This document shows, in pieces, positions 21,406 to 32,540 of a stretch of 64,000 bases of DNA (position 1 is its first letter; every line of letters begins with the position of its first letter). A program made the translations under genes and the position numbers. The stretch is taken from positions 78,431,954 to 78,495,953 of the forward strand of contig CM077665.1 in assembly GCA_039707655.1 (NCBI GenBank), given 5' to 3'. The DNA comes from Elymus sibiricus (lineage: Eukaryota > Streptophyta > Magnoliopsida > Poales > Poaceae). The notes beneath the pieces were generated by a model. It saw only the letters and a list, made by a program, of their open reading frames with translations, had not been told where the DNA came from and did no database searches.

Positions 21406-23341
21406 TCCTAGGCCGCCTGCATCTTTTCTGAAAATTACAGCGCTTGATGCGTCGAGCTGTTGATTGCTGCAGGGGAGAAGGGTCTCCGTCCAAGCCCACT
21501 GGCGTTTACTCGATTTTGTTTCTGTTCGTTTGTTTACTTCTTGTTAGAAAACGGCCGTTTTGGGTTACGCCCTTAATTCTCGAGCTACGGCTGTTAGCAG
21601 TACAGTGGGATTAATTAATACCAGAAGCATATCACCTCCAGTTTTTTAGCAAAAATATTACTAGTACTGATGGAAGAGAACCAACATCATCTTTGTTTCT
21701 TCATTTCCTTTCAGTGAGGCACCACTAGTTTCAGAAGGTAAAAAATAGTTTGGCACTTTGTTCTTGACTTGAAGTTTACAATTTTCCTCACTGACCGATT
21801 TCGGTTCTGCCCTCACTAGGAATTCCCGTGGTTCTCACCTGTGTTCAGATGCACAGAGGCGGTGGCTGTAGTTACCATTCATCGGTAGGTAGATGTTTGC
21901 GTTCAGTTGTACCGCCCGCCCGCCATTCAGGTGGACTTGGAATCGTGCGGATGGGGGGTTCTAGAGTGGTTTTAATTGTGTTTGGTACCAAGAAAACAGA
22001 TAAATTCTACTAGTTCCACATAAATCCCAGTGCTCTCTTTGCTTCAGTTTTGTTTCTTGTACTGGCCAAAGGCTGGATCTCTGCTAAGCTCCCAGTTGTT
22101 GTTCCTGCAGTATGGTGGATCCAGCAGCAGGCAGCAGCACCCCCCACATGCCATTAATTCCTTGCAGCATGTTACTTGCTCTAGCTTAGAATTGACTCAA
22201 CCAGTAAAGGTTTCACATGAGCTGTATGCATGTAATTTAAGGGTTGGAAGCTGGAACCTGGAGATGTGTGAACTATGGGTGCTGAGCCAGCTTGGACTTG
22301 GACTCTGGAGCACCGGGTATTATTCATTGGCTGGCCCTGATTAAGAAATTGGTTATCCTCAGGCCCTCTTTAAGTGGGGATGAAGCAAATTGTTCCTAAG
22401 CGTGCTCAAAGTTTCTGCTACATGTAGGGTTTGTTCATCACATAGTTGCCTCAGTTCCTGTCGGTACTATTTGCATTGCATTTTGTCAGAGACTCGGAGT
22501 TTTGTGCCTGAGCTTCAGCAGTTTGTCAACTAAGCTTAGTGGTGGCAATACCGAAATGCCTGATGCGATGTGCTCATCTTTGTGGGTTCAGCTTTGTTCC
22601 TGTCATTCTCTTTCTCCCTGCTTTGCTGATGCTTTTGGCTTTTCATACGCTGACCGTATCATGCCGCTTTTCTTTTCCTTTTTTCCCTTGCATTGCTTTC
22701 TGCCTGCAATTTTTAGGCCATGTTTTCCTGCCTCTACACTTTAAAGGGCGCCAAGGTGGAATTTCTGTCCCTTGACTTGTTTTCATGCCCGACTGCGTGT
22801 GTATTCTTACGTTGTCACTAGAAAACCAGGCCTCCAGTGAATAGGTAGTTCAGTAAAGTGTCTGGCTGCTGGTCCATACCGATCGATCTCGCAGGATAAC
22901 CGCCTGCGCGCGATCTGCGATTTACACAGGAAACATTAAGTTGCACTAGTCTGGAATGATGAAAATCTGTAGACAATGATGGGAATTCCATCTTTTTAAA
23001 GTGCCCTGGCTTGTCTCTGTTGAATCATTTGCTGGAAAAGAAAGCTGATTGTGCCGACTTGCTGTGTTTTCACAGTCATGCGTCGTGATTCACATAATAG
23101 CATGCTTCAGTGTGCTCTTTGGGGCACCTGGCAGACATATGTGCAGTGATTGCCAATTTGTGTTTGTTCTCTTATGATGAAATACCGTTCTTGTTTGCAG
23201 CTAGATTTTAAAGCTTAGTGTCGGTATGCTGTTTTTTCCCCCACTAAATGTCCATTTTTGTTTGATCAGGTTTGGTTACTTGTCTGCTGTAAACAAATGA
23301 AGGTGCTGCTGATTTAGTTCTCCTGTTCGACGACTCATCAG

Positions 23342-25654
23342 ATGGATCATCTCAGTCTTAGAAGCCTTTTCCGTCTTCTGCTCTCGCTACATCTGTTATT
23401 ATCGTTATTCAACCCTCTGGCAGTAGCAGATTTGGCCTCTGAGAGCCAAGCCCTTCTTGACTTCGCCTCTGCAGTCTACCGGGGCAACAAGCTTAACTGG
23501 GGTCAAGGTACACCATCGTGTTCATGGCATGGTGTCAAATGCTCAGGAGACCAGTCACACATATCTGAGTTGAGGGTGCCAGGTGCTGGTCTCATCGGAG
23601 CAATCCCTCCAAACACTCTTGGCAAGCTCGATTCTCTCCAAGTTCTGAGCCTGCGGTCCAATCTTCTATCTGGAAGCCTTCCATCTGATGTGGCCTCACT
23701 CCCTTCTTTACGTTCCATATACCTCCAGCACAATAAACTTTCAGGAGGTTTGCCTTCCTTTTTCAGTCCTAACCTTAGTGTAGTGGAGCTCTCCTATAAT
23801 TCCTTCACCGGAAAAATTCCTACAGGCTTAGAAAACCTTACCCAGCTATATCTCCTACATTTACAAGAAAATTCTCTCTCCGGACCCATTCCTGATCTGA
23901 AGCTTCCAAGCCTGAGACTGTTAAATCTGAGCAACAATGAGTTGAAAGGCTCAATTCCTCGCTCGCTCCAAACATTCCCAGATAGTTCATTCTTGGGGAA
24001 CCCTGAACTATGCGGGCCACCACTAGATAATTGCTCATTTCCAACACCAACACCCTCCCCAGAATTGCCATCAACACCATCATCTCCATCGCCTGCGCAT
24101 CACGACAGGAAACTGAGCATCGGGTTCATAATCGCGGTTGCTGTCGGGGGATTTGCAGTACTGATGCTAATTGCGGTTGTGTTGGCTGTGTGCCTTTCAA
24201 AGAGGAAGGGCAAGAAAGAGGCCGGTGTCGACTACAAGGGAACTGGTGTCAGGAGCGAGAAGCCGAAGCAGGAATTCAGTAGTGGTGTCCAAACTTCAGA
24301 GAAGAACAAGTTGGTTTTCTTGGACGGTTGCACCTACAACTTTGACTTGGAGGATCTACTAAGAGCTTCTGCAGAAGTCCTTGGCAAGGGGAGTTATGGG
24401 ACTGCCTACAAAGCTATACTCGAGGACGGCACTGTTGTGGTTGTCAAGAGACTGAAAGATGTCGTGGCAGGGAAAAGGGAGTTTGAGCAGCAGATGGAGC
24501 TCGTTGGGAGGCTGGGCAAACATGCAAACCTAGTCCCGCTTCGTGCTTACTACTATTCGAAGGATGAGAAGCTTGTTGTCTACGATTACATTGCCACCGG
24601 CAGCTTTTCCGGCATGTTGCACGGTATGTGTTTTCACTCCTAATATTTCTTTATGATGTTATGTTGTTAACTGTACTATGGCTGACAAGAGAACATAACA
24701 ATGGGCCAACATTGCTCAAGTGTCAAAATAATTGTCATCTTTCGAAGTACAGAACTTGGTATATGCATGCCATGGCTGATAGTTAGCATATAATATTATG
24801 AGATTTACATGATGTTAGGAACCTTTATTTTGCAATAGGTCTGAAAAAGTGAAAATAAGACTTGAGTATATTTCTGCACATTTCCTGCCTGAAGCTGCAT
24901 TGATGTTTCTTTTTTCTATAGCTTAGTTTTTTCATGCTAAGAAACATGACTTGTGTTAGACAATAATTTTAATTGCTGAATTGATACTCATGGCAACAAT
25001 TTACTAAATTGCTGATCAACAGGTATCAGAGGTGTTGCTGAGAAGACGCCATTAGACTGGAACGCCAGGGTGAAGATCATCCTAGGAACAGCATACGGCA
25101 TCGCACACATCCATTCAGAAGGCGGCGCAAAGCTCACCCACGGCAACATCAAGTCAACCAACGTCCTCGTCGACCAGGATCACAACCCGTACGTCTCGGA
25201 CTACGGGCTCAGTTCTCTGATGAACGCGCCCGTCAGCGCGTCCCGCGTGGTGGTCGGCTACCGCGCCCCGGAGACCATCGAGAACCGGAAGAGCACGCAG
25301 AAGTCGGACGTGTACTGCTTCGGCGTCCTCCTCATGGAGATGCTGACGGGCAAGGCGCCGCTGCAGTCGCAGGGGAACGACGACGTCGTGGACCTCCCGA
25401 GGTGGGTGCACTCGGTGGTCCGGGAGGAGTGGACGGCGGAGGTGTTCGACATCGAGCTGATGAAGCACCAGAACATCGAGGAGGAGCTGGTCCAGATGCT
25501 CCAGGTGGCGATGGCGTGCACGTCGGGCCCGCCGGAGCGGCGCCCGGCGATGGAGGAGGTGATCCGGATGATCGAGGGGCTCCGGCACTCCGCCTCGGAG
25601 AGCCGCGCCTCCTCCGACGAGAAGTTCAAGGACCCCACCCCCCCGTCGGTCTAG
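23342..25654 (+). CDS. LRR receptor-like kinase, probable inactive (pseudokinase) type; two coding exons
   Basis: Coding exons 23342-24623 and 25023-25654, joined at a phase-1 GT-AG intron, give 637 residues with no break. Order: signal peptide 1-29, LRR N-terminal domain with SCSWHGVKC (59-67), about five leucine-rich repeats (75-215), a Pro/Ser-rich linker, one membrane helix (259-285), then the kinase-like domain from about 344. GKGSYG (348-353) and Lys369 are kept. The HRD motif is HGN (467-469), so the catalytic base is missing, and DFG is DYG (487-489). This is the hallmark of the plant LRR-III family of plasma-membrane receptors, which act mainly as scaffolds or co-receptors (family knowledge). 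The ligand is unknown. Exon 2 is much richer in GC than exon 1. A 5' UTR intron is likely upstream. Confidence 0.93.
24624..25022 (+). other. Intron of the receptor-kinase gene
   Basis: A 399-bp GT-AG intron (GTATGTG...CAACAG), AT-rich. The split Gly codon joins SFSGMLHG to [12 protein letters not shown], the expected kinase subdomain continuity. The position is the usual one for this subfamily. Confidence 0.9.
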
Positions 25655-26330
25655 GACGATTGGGTTCCCTCGCCGGCTTCGTGTTAGCAGATCATTGGAT
25701 TTATATTTAGCTGATTTGTGATTTGAGTTCTTGCATGCCAGCGTGGCTGGCATCAGGTGCGACCTCATTGGATCGAACAATTTGCGTTGAGACTGTAATC
25801 TTGGCAAGTGTAGAGCTTTTCATTGGGGGATTGAATTGCTATATTTGTTTCATTGCTGTGGTAAATCTTTATGGTGGCAAGGATCGGCAGTGGTTGCACC
25901 GGCGTCTGGTTGTACGCGCACTCGAAGGCCGGCCGGGGAGCGGAGAGGGCGCCAGGAGCGGACGGCGTAGGGTTGGTTCTCGTGGGAACCGCGAGGCAAG
26001 GCTGGTGAAGCGTTCGATGGGAACCAAGTCATGGTCAAAATGCGGTCCGGACGCAGTTTGTCATCCTCATCGGTCGGGCGACGTGACTGTTTTCCTGCAA
26101 ACTGGTATCCCGCTGCTTTACTTCTATCCCTCGAACATATACAGCGCTCCCATATTGGGCTCTGCACGCCAGCTAAACCCGTTTAGGCGCCGTAAGGCGT
26201 AAGCGGCAGATGGGATTTTCGCCTTGAGCTCCGGCTGCTGCTTCTCCTCGAGCTTCCGCCGGTAGAGCTGTGCTATCTTCCGTGCTTCTCCCGTGACCCT
26301 GGTGCTGCTGCTCCTGTGCACTCTGAAGGT
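25655..26330. other. 3' region of the kinase gene, nothing else recognised
   Basis: Contains the 3' UTR, with AT-rich candidates for polyadenylation near 25700-25860, then a moderately GC-rich stretch. A short reverse frame (26124-26345) has no recognisable domain. Confidence 0.4.
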
Positions 26331-27860
26331 ACAGAGTAAATTCAATCAAATTCACTGTTAATTTTGGAGCAAATCAAAGTTAGACAAGATTGTTGGGATT
26401 GCTGGGATGTTTGTTCACTTCGGTCAGTTTGCTGCTCCTCGACATCAACTAGAGCTGAACAAAATGGTGACTGAACAAATCTTTTTCAGTCAGTTTGCTG
26501 AACAAAATGGATGATAACTACTCCAAAATTCAGAATGGTGACTGAATTTAACTGAATTCAGTTTGCCAAGGAGTAGATGGAGTTAGATGGAGATGTATGA
26601 AGCAATATCAAAATTCAGAATGGTGACTGAATTTAACTGAAATTTTCAGTAAATTTTTCAGTAAGTCAATATAATTGAATTTTCAGCACAGATACAGATT
26701 AACTTTATACAACACGACCATTTTAACACCAGGAGTATTTTAAAAACACTCCAGCAAGGAGTAATGCATAAATTTGGAGTAAATTTTGAGTATGGAGTAA
26801 ATGACAGTACTTCAGAAAATATGGAGTAATGCATAAATTTGTACTCTAGCAAGTTTACTGCATACCCAGTTTAAAATTCAGTTTGCTGTTAAATGGCAGT
26901 AATTCAGTTTACTGTTAAATGACAGTACTCCAGCAAAGAGTAATTCAGTACTTGGATTAGCTTGGACTAACACTGATCATGAAAACAACAATCCAATTAA
27001 TTGTCTTTTCCCTCCGGTAAGCAAGTACAGGCCCTGAACCAGTGGCGAAGCCAGCAATCTGGCAAGCTTTGGCTGCTGCCATACCTAACACATGCCATGT
27101 ATACTTGATCTATATGGTACTTCATTCAAGATTTGAGCTCAGACATGTATACTAGTAACCTCCGCCATACCACGAAATTGTTCCTGCATCCGCCACTGCC
27201 CTGAACCCAGTTGCACTTGGGGTTATCTAGCTGATGGATAATCTGATCAGCTTCATGTTTCACTTTCTTCCTCCTTTGCTGTGGACTTGGGTTTATCTAG
27301 CAGATTTCCATGCATGGTTGGTTGGTTAGAAAAATAACTAACCCAGCAAGGTCTCATGTGACTATATATAGACTAGCAGTAAGTCTGTCAAAATGTTGGT
27401 CAAGGTGGCAAGATTTTGCGAAAGGAAGTTGGCACATCTATCATGTGAATAATTATAGAAGGGAGTTAATCTTCTCTTAGCAAACATAGCAGAAAGTGAG
27501 AAGGGTAAACTGCATTTGGTAAAGATGACAGTAAATTCAGTTAACTACTGTGTCAAAAATCAGTTAACTGACTTTTAGACTGAATTTTAGACTTGCTTGC
27601 AATAAGCAGTACACTTTATATTCAGAGCAGGATACGATACTGAATTTTTAGCAACATAACTAAATCTGTTGAGCAAGATTCAGTTTGACAAAATCTTGCT
27701 CTAAATTTACACTGTTGAGCTGATTGCACAGTGGCTATCAGAGATATCTCTTGCTGCAAAATCCTGCTTTAAGTTTGACAAAATCCTGCTGCAAATTCAG
27801 AAGAATTAAGAGATGAGCAAGTAATTCACCTTCTGCAGCCGAGAGAGCAAGACGGCTCAG
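26331..27860. other. AT-rich stretch of degenerate interspersed repeats, no gene
   Basis: Words such as CAGTTTGCTG, ACTGAATTTAACTGAA, GGAGTAAAT and AAATTCAGAATGGTGACTGA recur in loose order. One longer copy pair, about 34 bases around AATTCAGAATGGTGACTGAA, sits at 26528 and 26611. No coding signature or terminal repeats are seen. Confidence 0.45.
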
Positions 27861-28390
27861 TCGTGCCCCTCGTCCTGCTGCTACCCTCCTCCCCATCCAG
27901 GTCGCCCCTGCTGCTCCAGGACATCGCCGTTGTCGTACTCCTCATTTTACCTCGCAAGGGGGAGCCTTTAGCTTGCTGTCGTCGACGAGTCCGGCGGTTC
28001 TCGCAGCAGCTGCGGCGCCCGTCGTCTCCGGTTGGTGGTGGTACGGATCCGGTGCGTCCGGCCTCGCAGCCGCCGTCAGCCTCGCCGGATCCGACGCAGG
28101 CGGAGCAGAGTGCGGCAGCCCATGGGAAAATGAAGGATTTTTACTGTATAAAGGGAGGAAAGTTGGGGGAGGCGAGCGAGCAGGAGCTGCACGAACAGGA
28201 GGGAGCGGCGGAGGAGGCAGCTGCACCGGTGGAGGAGGATGCAGTTGCGGCGGGGAAGCAGGGGAGGTCCGGTGGAGGGGGCAGGGCAGCTGCAGCGGCG
28301 GACCGCCGGTTCTGTCGGAGGAGGCGAACTGCGGGTTTTGTCGGGAGAAGGTGGAGGTTTCTTTTGTAAAAATGCCCTCGCCACAAGAAT
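27861..28390. other. GC-rich patch with overlapping open frames, unassigned
   Basis: Frames on both strands (27863-28369 forward, 28076-28435 reverse) are Ala/Pro/Gly/Arg-rich and give no domain. It resembles the GC-rich start of a grass gene but has no matching downstream exon that I could find. It may be an orphan first exon or chance. Confidence 0.3.
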
Positions 28391-28396
28391 TACGGG

Positions 28397-28406
28397 ACGG
28401 AGGGAG
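28397..28406. repeat. Stowaway-like terminus, single end
   Basis: ACGGAGGGAG followed by TA is the right-hand end motif of Stowaway MITEs. No matching left end CTCCCTCCGT was found upstream, so it is at most a remnant. Confidence 0.35.
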
Positions 28407-28416
28407 TATCTTATTA

Positions 28417-28859
28417 GAGCATCTACGCTCGACATAGCAAATATGACCCCCTAAACGTCCACGGACGCGCCCGGTTAGTGACCGGACGTGTCCCCTATTT
28501 ATCCGTCCGCGCAGTCACACTCCTCATTTTCTTCCTCATATGTCCGGTTACTTGCACGTGATTGGTGGAGAGGAAGAGAGAGAAAGAAAAGAATGAATAA
28601 AGAAATAGAAAATGTGGTCCGGGGTGGGGTCGCGTCCTACGTGGCGGACTGACCGGGCACGTCCGGGCGCGTCCGCGAGCCCTCATATCCTCCCTATATT
28701 TGAGATGGATATGAGGGTTCGCGGACAGCCCGGGCGTATAGGGATGATACGAGGGATCCGGTTGGGTCACTTTTTTCCTTCTCTCTCCTGTCCGGTCACT
28801 GACCGGGCGCGTCCGCGGGCGTATGAGGGGTCGTTTGAGGCGTCCGGTTGTAGATGCTC
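28417..28859. mobile_element. Tourist-type MITE (443 bp)
   Basis: Terminal inverted repeat GAGCATCTAC at both ends, flanked by the 3-bp duplication TTA. The inverted homology continues inward (GACCCCTAAACG near the left end, GGTCGTTTGAGG near the right; GCGCCCGGTTAGTGACCGGAC mirrored). A second hairpin lies inside (28670-28735). GC-rich, with no coding. TTA duplications are typical of PIF/Harbinger MITEs. Confidence 0.75.
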
Positions 28860-29061
28860 TTAGGATTCGGTTCCGTCGGATCGCAGTAGTTCGTAGCCTT
28901 GGTCGTTTATAATCGAAGTCAATTTTGGTGTTTGGTCACGAAAGTGTCGTCAAAAAGTTGAAGCGAGCTCAGTATTCTTTTTTTGCGGGTTGAAGAGAAA
29001 AAACAAGCGAATTCATGAACACTTACCGGAGACTGAACTAAATTCGTCGTGCGAATTTCAG

Positions 29062-31953
29062 GTTGAGCTTGACGCATCTGTTGCTGACATGGGAGATGGA
29101 CGGGACATTCGAGGTACAGTTCATATGAATGGCCCACTTCTTTTGGGGATGTAGGGGATCAGCATAAATATCATCTAGCCAGTTGGGGGCAGGTGTCTAG
29201 AAAGAAGGAATTTGGGGGCTTAGGCATTCCTAACCTGAAAGAGTTTAATATGGCCTTGTTGGCCTCATGGGGGAAACGTTTTATGGATAATTCTGATAAG
29301 GACTGGAAAAAGATTATTCAATTTAAATATGATGTGAACAACCCAAACATTTTGTGGACTAGAAGGGATAATGGTTCTACCTCTTGGAAAAGTATTACTT
29401 GGGCTCTCTCTGGAGCAAAAACATTTTACAAATGGAAGTTGGGAGATGGGGTAAATATCAATTTCTGGCATGAAGTGTGGGCTGGGGATTGTTCCCTGAA
29501 AGTCTAGCTCCGGAGACTTTTTGAGATCTGTAATCAAACAGACTGTTCTGTGGCTCAAGTGTGGGATGGTGAGACCCTTAAACTGACATTTAGGAGGTGT
29601 GTGGATCAGGCAGGTTTAGATCTGTGGAATCAACTAATGGAAGTAGTGAAAAAATATATTCCTTCTAGTGATCCTGACACTCCTTTTTGGACCTTGGAAC
29701 CTAATGGTATTTACTCTGTTAAATCTTTCTATGCACAAATCAATTTTGGTGGTGTGGTTTCTACCATTGGCAACAGACTGTGGAAAGTGATTTGTCCCCA
29801 AAAAATTCATGTGTTTCTGTGGTTGTGTGTGTACAATAAAACTCTGACTAGGGATAACCTTGGTAAAAGGAGACATGTGGAAAACTCCTCCTGTCTGTTC
29901 TGTGAATGTGCTGAATCAGTGCATCATCTATTTTTTGAGTGTATTGTGGCACAACAATTATGGGAATTTGTTTCTGAGGTCTTTGGTATTGGAAAAAATT
30001 CCTGCTTTGAAGAAGTTATAGATAGATGGCATCACCCTAAGAAAAATGACGTTTTGAATTTGGTTGTGGCTGCCTCCTTGTGGAGTATTTGGAAACTAAG
30101 AAATGAATTATGTTTTCAGGGTCGTTCTTGGAAAAGTGTCAAATGCATCCTTGCCAAGTTAGGTATGTACCTGAACCAATGGAAAATACTCTGCGACGAT
30201 GCTCAAGCAACGCTCCTCCAAAGATGCATTAGGTTGTTGGACAAGAAGCATGAAGAGCTGCTGCGAATTGCTTGGAGATGAAGCAAAGGGGGTTTGGAGA
30301 AGGGGAGGAGGGTGCCAACTGATTCTTTTTCCCGCTTTTCCTTCCCTGTGTCTTGTAATAATCGCTGCGAGAAAGATTGGATTAGATGTGGCTGTACTCT
30401 AATCTTGCTGCTACTCCGCTGGTTTAGGTTGGCTGTTAGCCAGGTTATGTTGTTTTCCATTCCTAGATGATGTTTAAGACTCTGTTTTGCTTCATTCTAT
30501 AAAATGGGGCAGGGGGAAACCCCTATCATTCAAAAAAAATCTTTACTCTTCGTGATGAATCGTGGCCTCTGTTTTGACGTATCCGATTCCATGCTCTTCA
30601 GATCATCAAACTGTGGTGGAGGAGGAAGAAGGCATTGTGATTGGAGGGGGAGCTGATAGTGACTATCAAGAGGTGCCTCGATAGTGTCTTTTTTTAAAAA
30701 CTATGCAAAGTTATGTATTTTTTATTGACTTGTTGGATATTTTTGTTGCAGCTACTGGATAGAGTGTTCAACATTCTCGCTGGAAACAATCCAGATCCCT
30801 CTGTGAACAGAGGAAGAATGGTTATATGCCCTCCTAAGATTCTTAGGGAGGGCACGAGGAAGACGGTATTTGTGAACTTCATGGAATCGTGTAAAACGTG
30901 CGTTTATGTTCCTGCTTTTATCTGGAATGCACTTTTATCAGTCTTCGATAAATGTTATTATGAACTAACCGTCTGCAAATTACATCTCCAGATTGCGTAG
31001 GGAACCTAATCACGTGATGGATTTTTTCCTCGCTGAGATGGCAACAAGCGGCTCACTTGATGGGCAACACAGGTTGGTCATCAAAGGAAGGTTTGCTCCG
31101 AAATCCTTTGAGTCAATCCTCAGGAGATACATCAGTAAGTAATCCTTGTCCAATTTCATTGCTTTAATGTTTCAAGGGTGCCCTTGCTAGAAGGGATGGT
31201 TTCCTGAATCCGGTCGGCTATCTGTGACCTTTTGCATTTTGTAAACCTTTCAGATGCGTATGTCATCTGCAATGGATGTAAGGGCCATGACACCACTATG
31301 ACCAAGGAAAACCGCCTCTTCTTCCTTCGCTGCGAGCAGGTAAAAAAGTCATATCTAGATGCACATATGTATTTGGTCACACACCCAATTTCCTTCCACA
31401 TGATTTGCCAATACAATGTCAAACATTTTTCTAGATATCACCATATATAGTTCCTTGGTTATTTATATTTTTTATTAAATCAATGCAAATTCACCGTGCC
31501 ATAACCCACCTATCGTTTCTGCAACTGATGTGTTGCAACTTCATTGCCTACATTGGTTGACCAATATTTTAGTTACTTGCAATGACTGAGGCCTAAACAA
31601 TGTTAATAGTTCCTGCCATATACTACCTTTTTTTTTAATTTTTTCTCTATCTACGATCATGTTACATGGGAATCCTATTATAGTTTCATGCATTCCGCTT
31701 TAATAACAAAACAGCTGCTTGTGGAAATCTGGTTTCTTGGTGCATTAATATCATTGTAGGCTAGAATGGTTGTGGTCATTTTGGAAAATAAGTTTTCTCC
31801 TGTTACAACTATTGCATCCTTTCCATCACCCAAAGAAGCTTTTGGTTGCAACCCTGAATGTGCCCTGCCTTTTTTCTGCAGTGTGGATCTTCAAGGTCCG
31901 TCGATCGAATCAAGGCTGGATATATCGCACATGTTGGACGTCACAGCGCCTGA
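29062..31953 (+). pseudogene. eIF2-beta: eIF2-beta C-terminal part, six exons, N-terminal exons missing
   Basis: Exons 29062-29113, 30602-30672, 30752-30897, 30992-31134, 31254-31339 and 31882-31953 all have AG/GT borders and matching phases, giving 189 codons to a TGA. Visible blocks are LLDRVFNIL, PPKILREGTRKTVFVNFM, the SGSLDGQHRLVIKGRFAP block and the C4 zinc finger (CNGC...C...CGSS, all four Cys kept), ending GYIAHVGRHSA. In translation initiation eIF2-beta is a subunit of eIF2, which brings Met-tRNAi to the 40S ribosome. About 80 N-terminal residues, including the lysine blocks that bind eIF5 and eIF2B, are not found upstream, and a WEG-type stretch before LLDRVF is absent. A LINE fills most of the first intron. 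It could be a truncated duplicate or a gene with distant 5' exons; I favour a duplicate. Confidence 0.85.
29130..30539 (+). mobile_element. LINE (L1-like), 5'-truncated, inside the first visible intron of eIF2-beta
   Basis: Carries only the C-terminal part of ORF2. Readable from about KYHLASWGQV and EFGGLGIPNL (29160-29230), it passes through one TAG stop at 29505 and runs to 30281. The zf-RVT region (KIHVFLWLCVYNKTLT, then CLFCECAESVHHLFFEC) is clear. A 3' non-coding tail ends in A8 at 30532-30539, 62 bases before the next eIF2-beta exon. It has the same orientation as the host gene. A clean target duplication was not found. It lacks the endonuclease and the reverse transcriptase catalytic region, so it is dead on arrival. 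Confidence 0.85.
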
Positions 31954-32160
31954 ACATCGATCAAAACTCTAGATCGTGCACCTCGCTACCCATGTGTAGA
32001 CATTCATTTTCTTTACATTTTTGCACCGCAAATGAGTTTCAGATTAACATGGTTGTGACGCGACCCCTAATGGAATCATGATTAATTTTCTATGTTTAAA
32101 AGATTGTACTATGTAAGATAAGTGTCATGGGGTCAAGTTATAGTACTAGCTCATACATAT
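31954..32160 (+). other. 3' UTR-like tail of the eIF2-beta copy
   Basis: The sequence after the stop is shared with 53775-53930, which supports a common transcript end or a duplicated gene tail. It contains AT-rich stretches but no unique polyadenylation signal. Confidence 0.45.
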
Positions 32161-32540
32161 GTATATACACTCACCCCTATGAACCCACGCACGCACACTC
32201 TACCACTGTGAGCATCTCCGAGAGACTGATCCGACACATCATCTTAAGATCGAAGTCAACGCGGGCGCCTCCATAGTCGATGGGAATGTATTCTCTCACT
32301 GAACGAACATCACCAGTATGCCTGAAATAAATATGCGAGCATCATGGGAATGTATTCTCTCACTGAACGAACATCACCAGTATGCCTGAAATAAATATGC
32401 GAGCATCAGTGCAAGTCTATGACTTGGACTCCAATGGGCTGGTTCCGTCACAAAGAACCTAACCATCTGCGATAGGCTCATTTTGCACATATTAGGTTTT
32501 TGGATCATTGAGCAACTTTCTATTAAGTTTAATCTAGAAA
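32161..32540. repeat. Dispersed-type repeat with exact 64-bp tandem duplication
   Basis: Bases 32281-32344 and 32345-32408 are identical copies of a unit starting TGGGAATGTATTCTCTCACT. The surrounding sequence (CCTATGAACCCACGCACGCAC, GAGCATCTCCGAGAGACTGA) looks like a grass interspersed repeat, but I cannot assign the family. Confidence 0.6.

Noticed and set aside
20925..21499. Reverse-strand frames of up to 186 codons over the kinase 5' region
   Set aside because: Arg/Gly-rich translation of a CT-rich leader and a TTC microsatellite; antisense to the kinase gene.
23342..25654. Calling the receptor kinase a pseudogene because of HGN and DYG
   Set aside because: These changes are characteristic of a functional plant pseudokinase subfamily and the frame is intact.
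25402..25710. Gly/Asp-rich forward frame overlapping kinase exon 2
   Set aside because: Out-of-phase reading of the same exon.
25154..25807. A 217-codon reverse frame in exon 2 of the receptor kinase
   Set aside because: Antisense shadow of a GC-rich exon whose sense frame is a clear kinase domain.
29100..30545. Target duplication of the first LINE
   Set aside because: No convincing direct repeat flanks the A8 tail and the readable 5' edge, so the 5' boundary is given as approximate.
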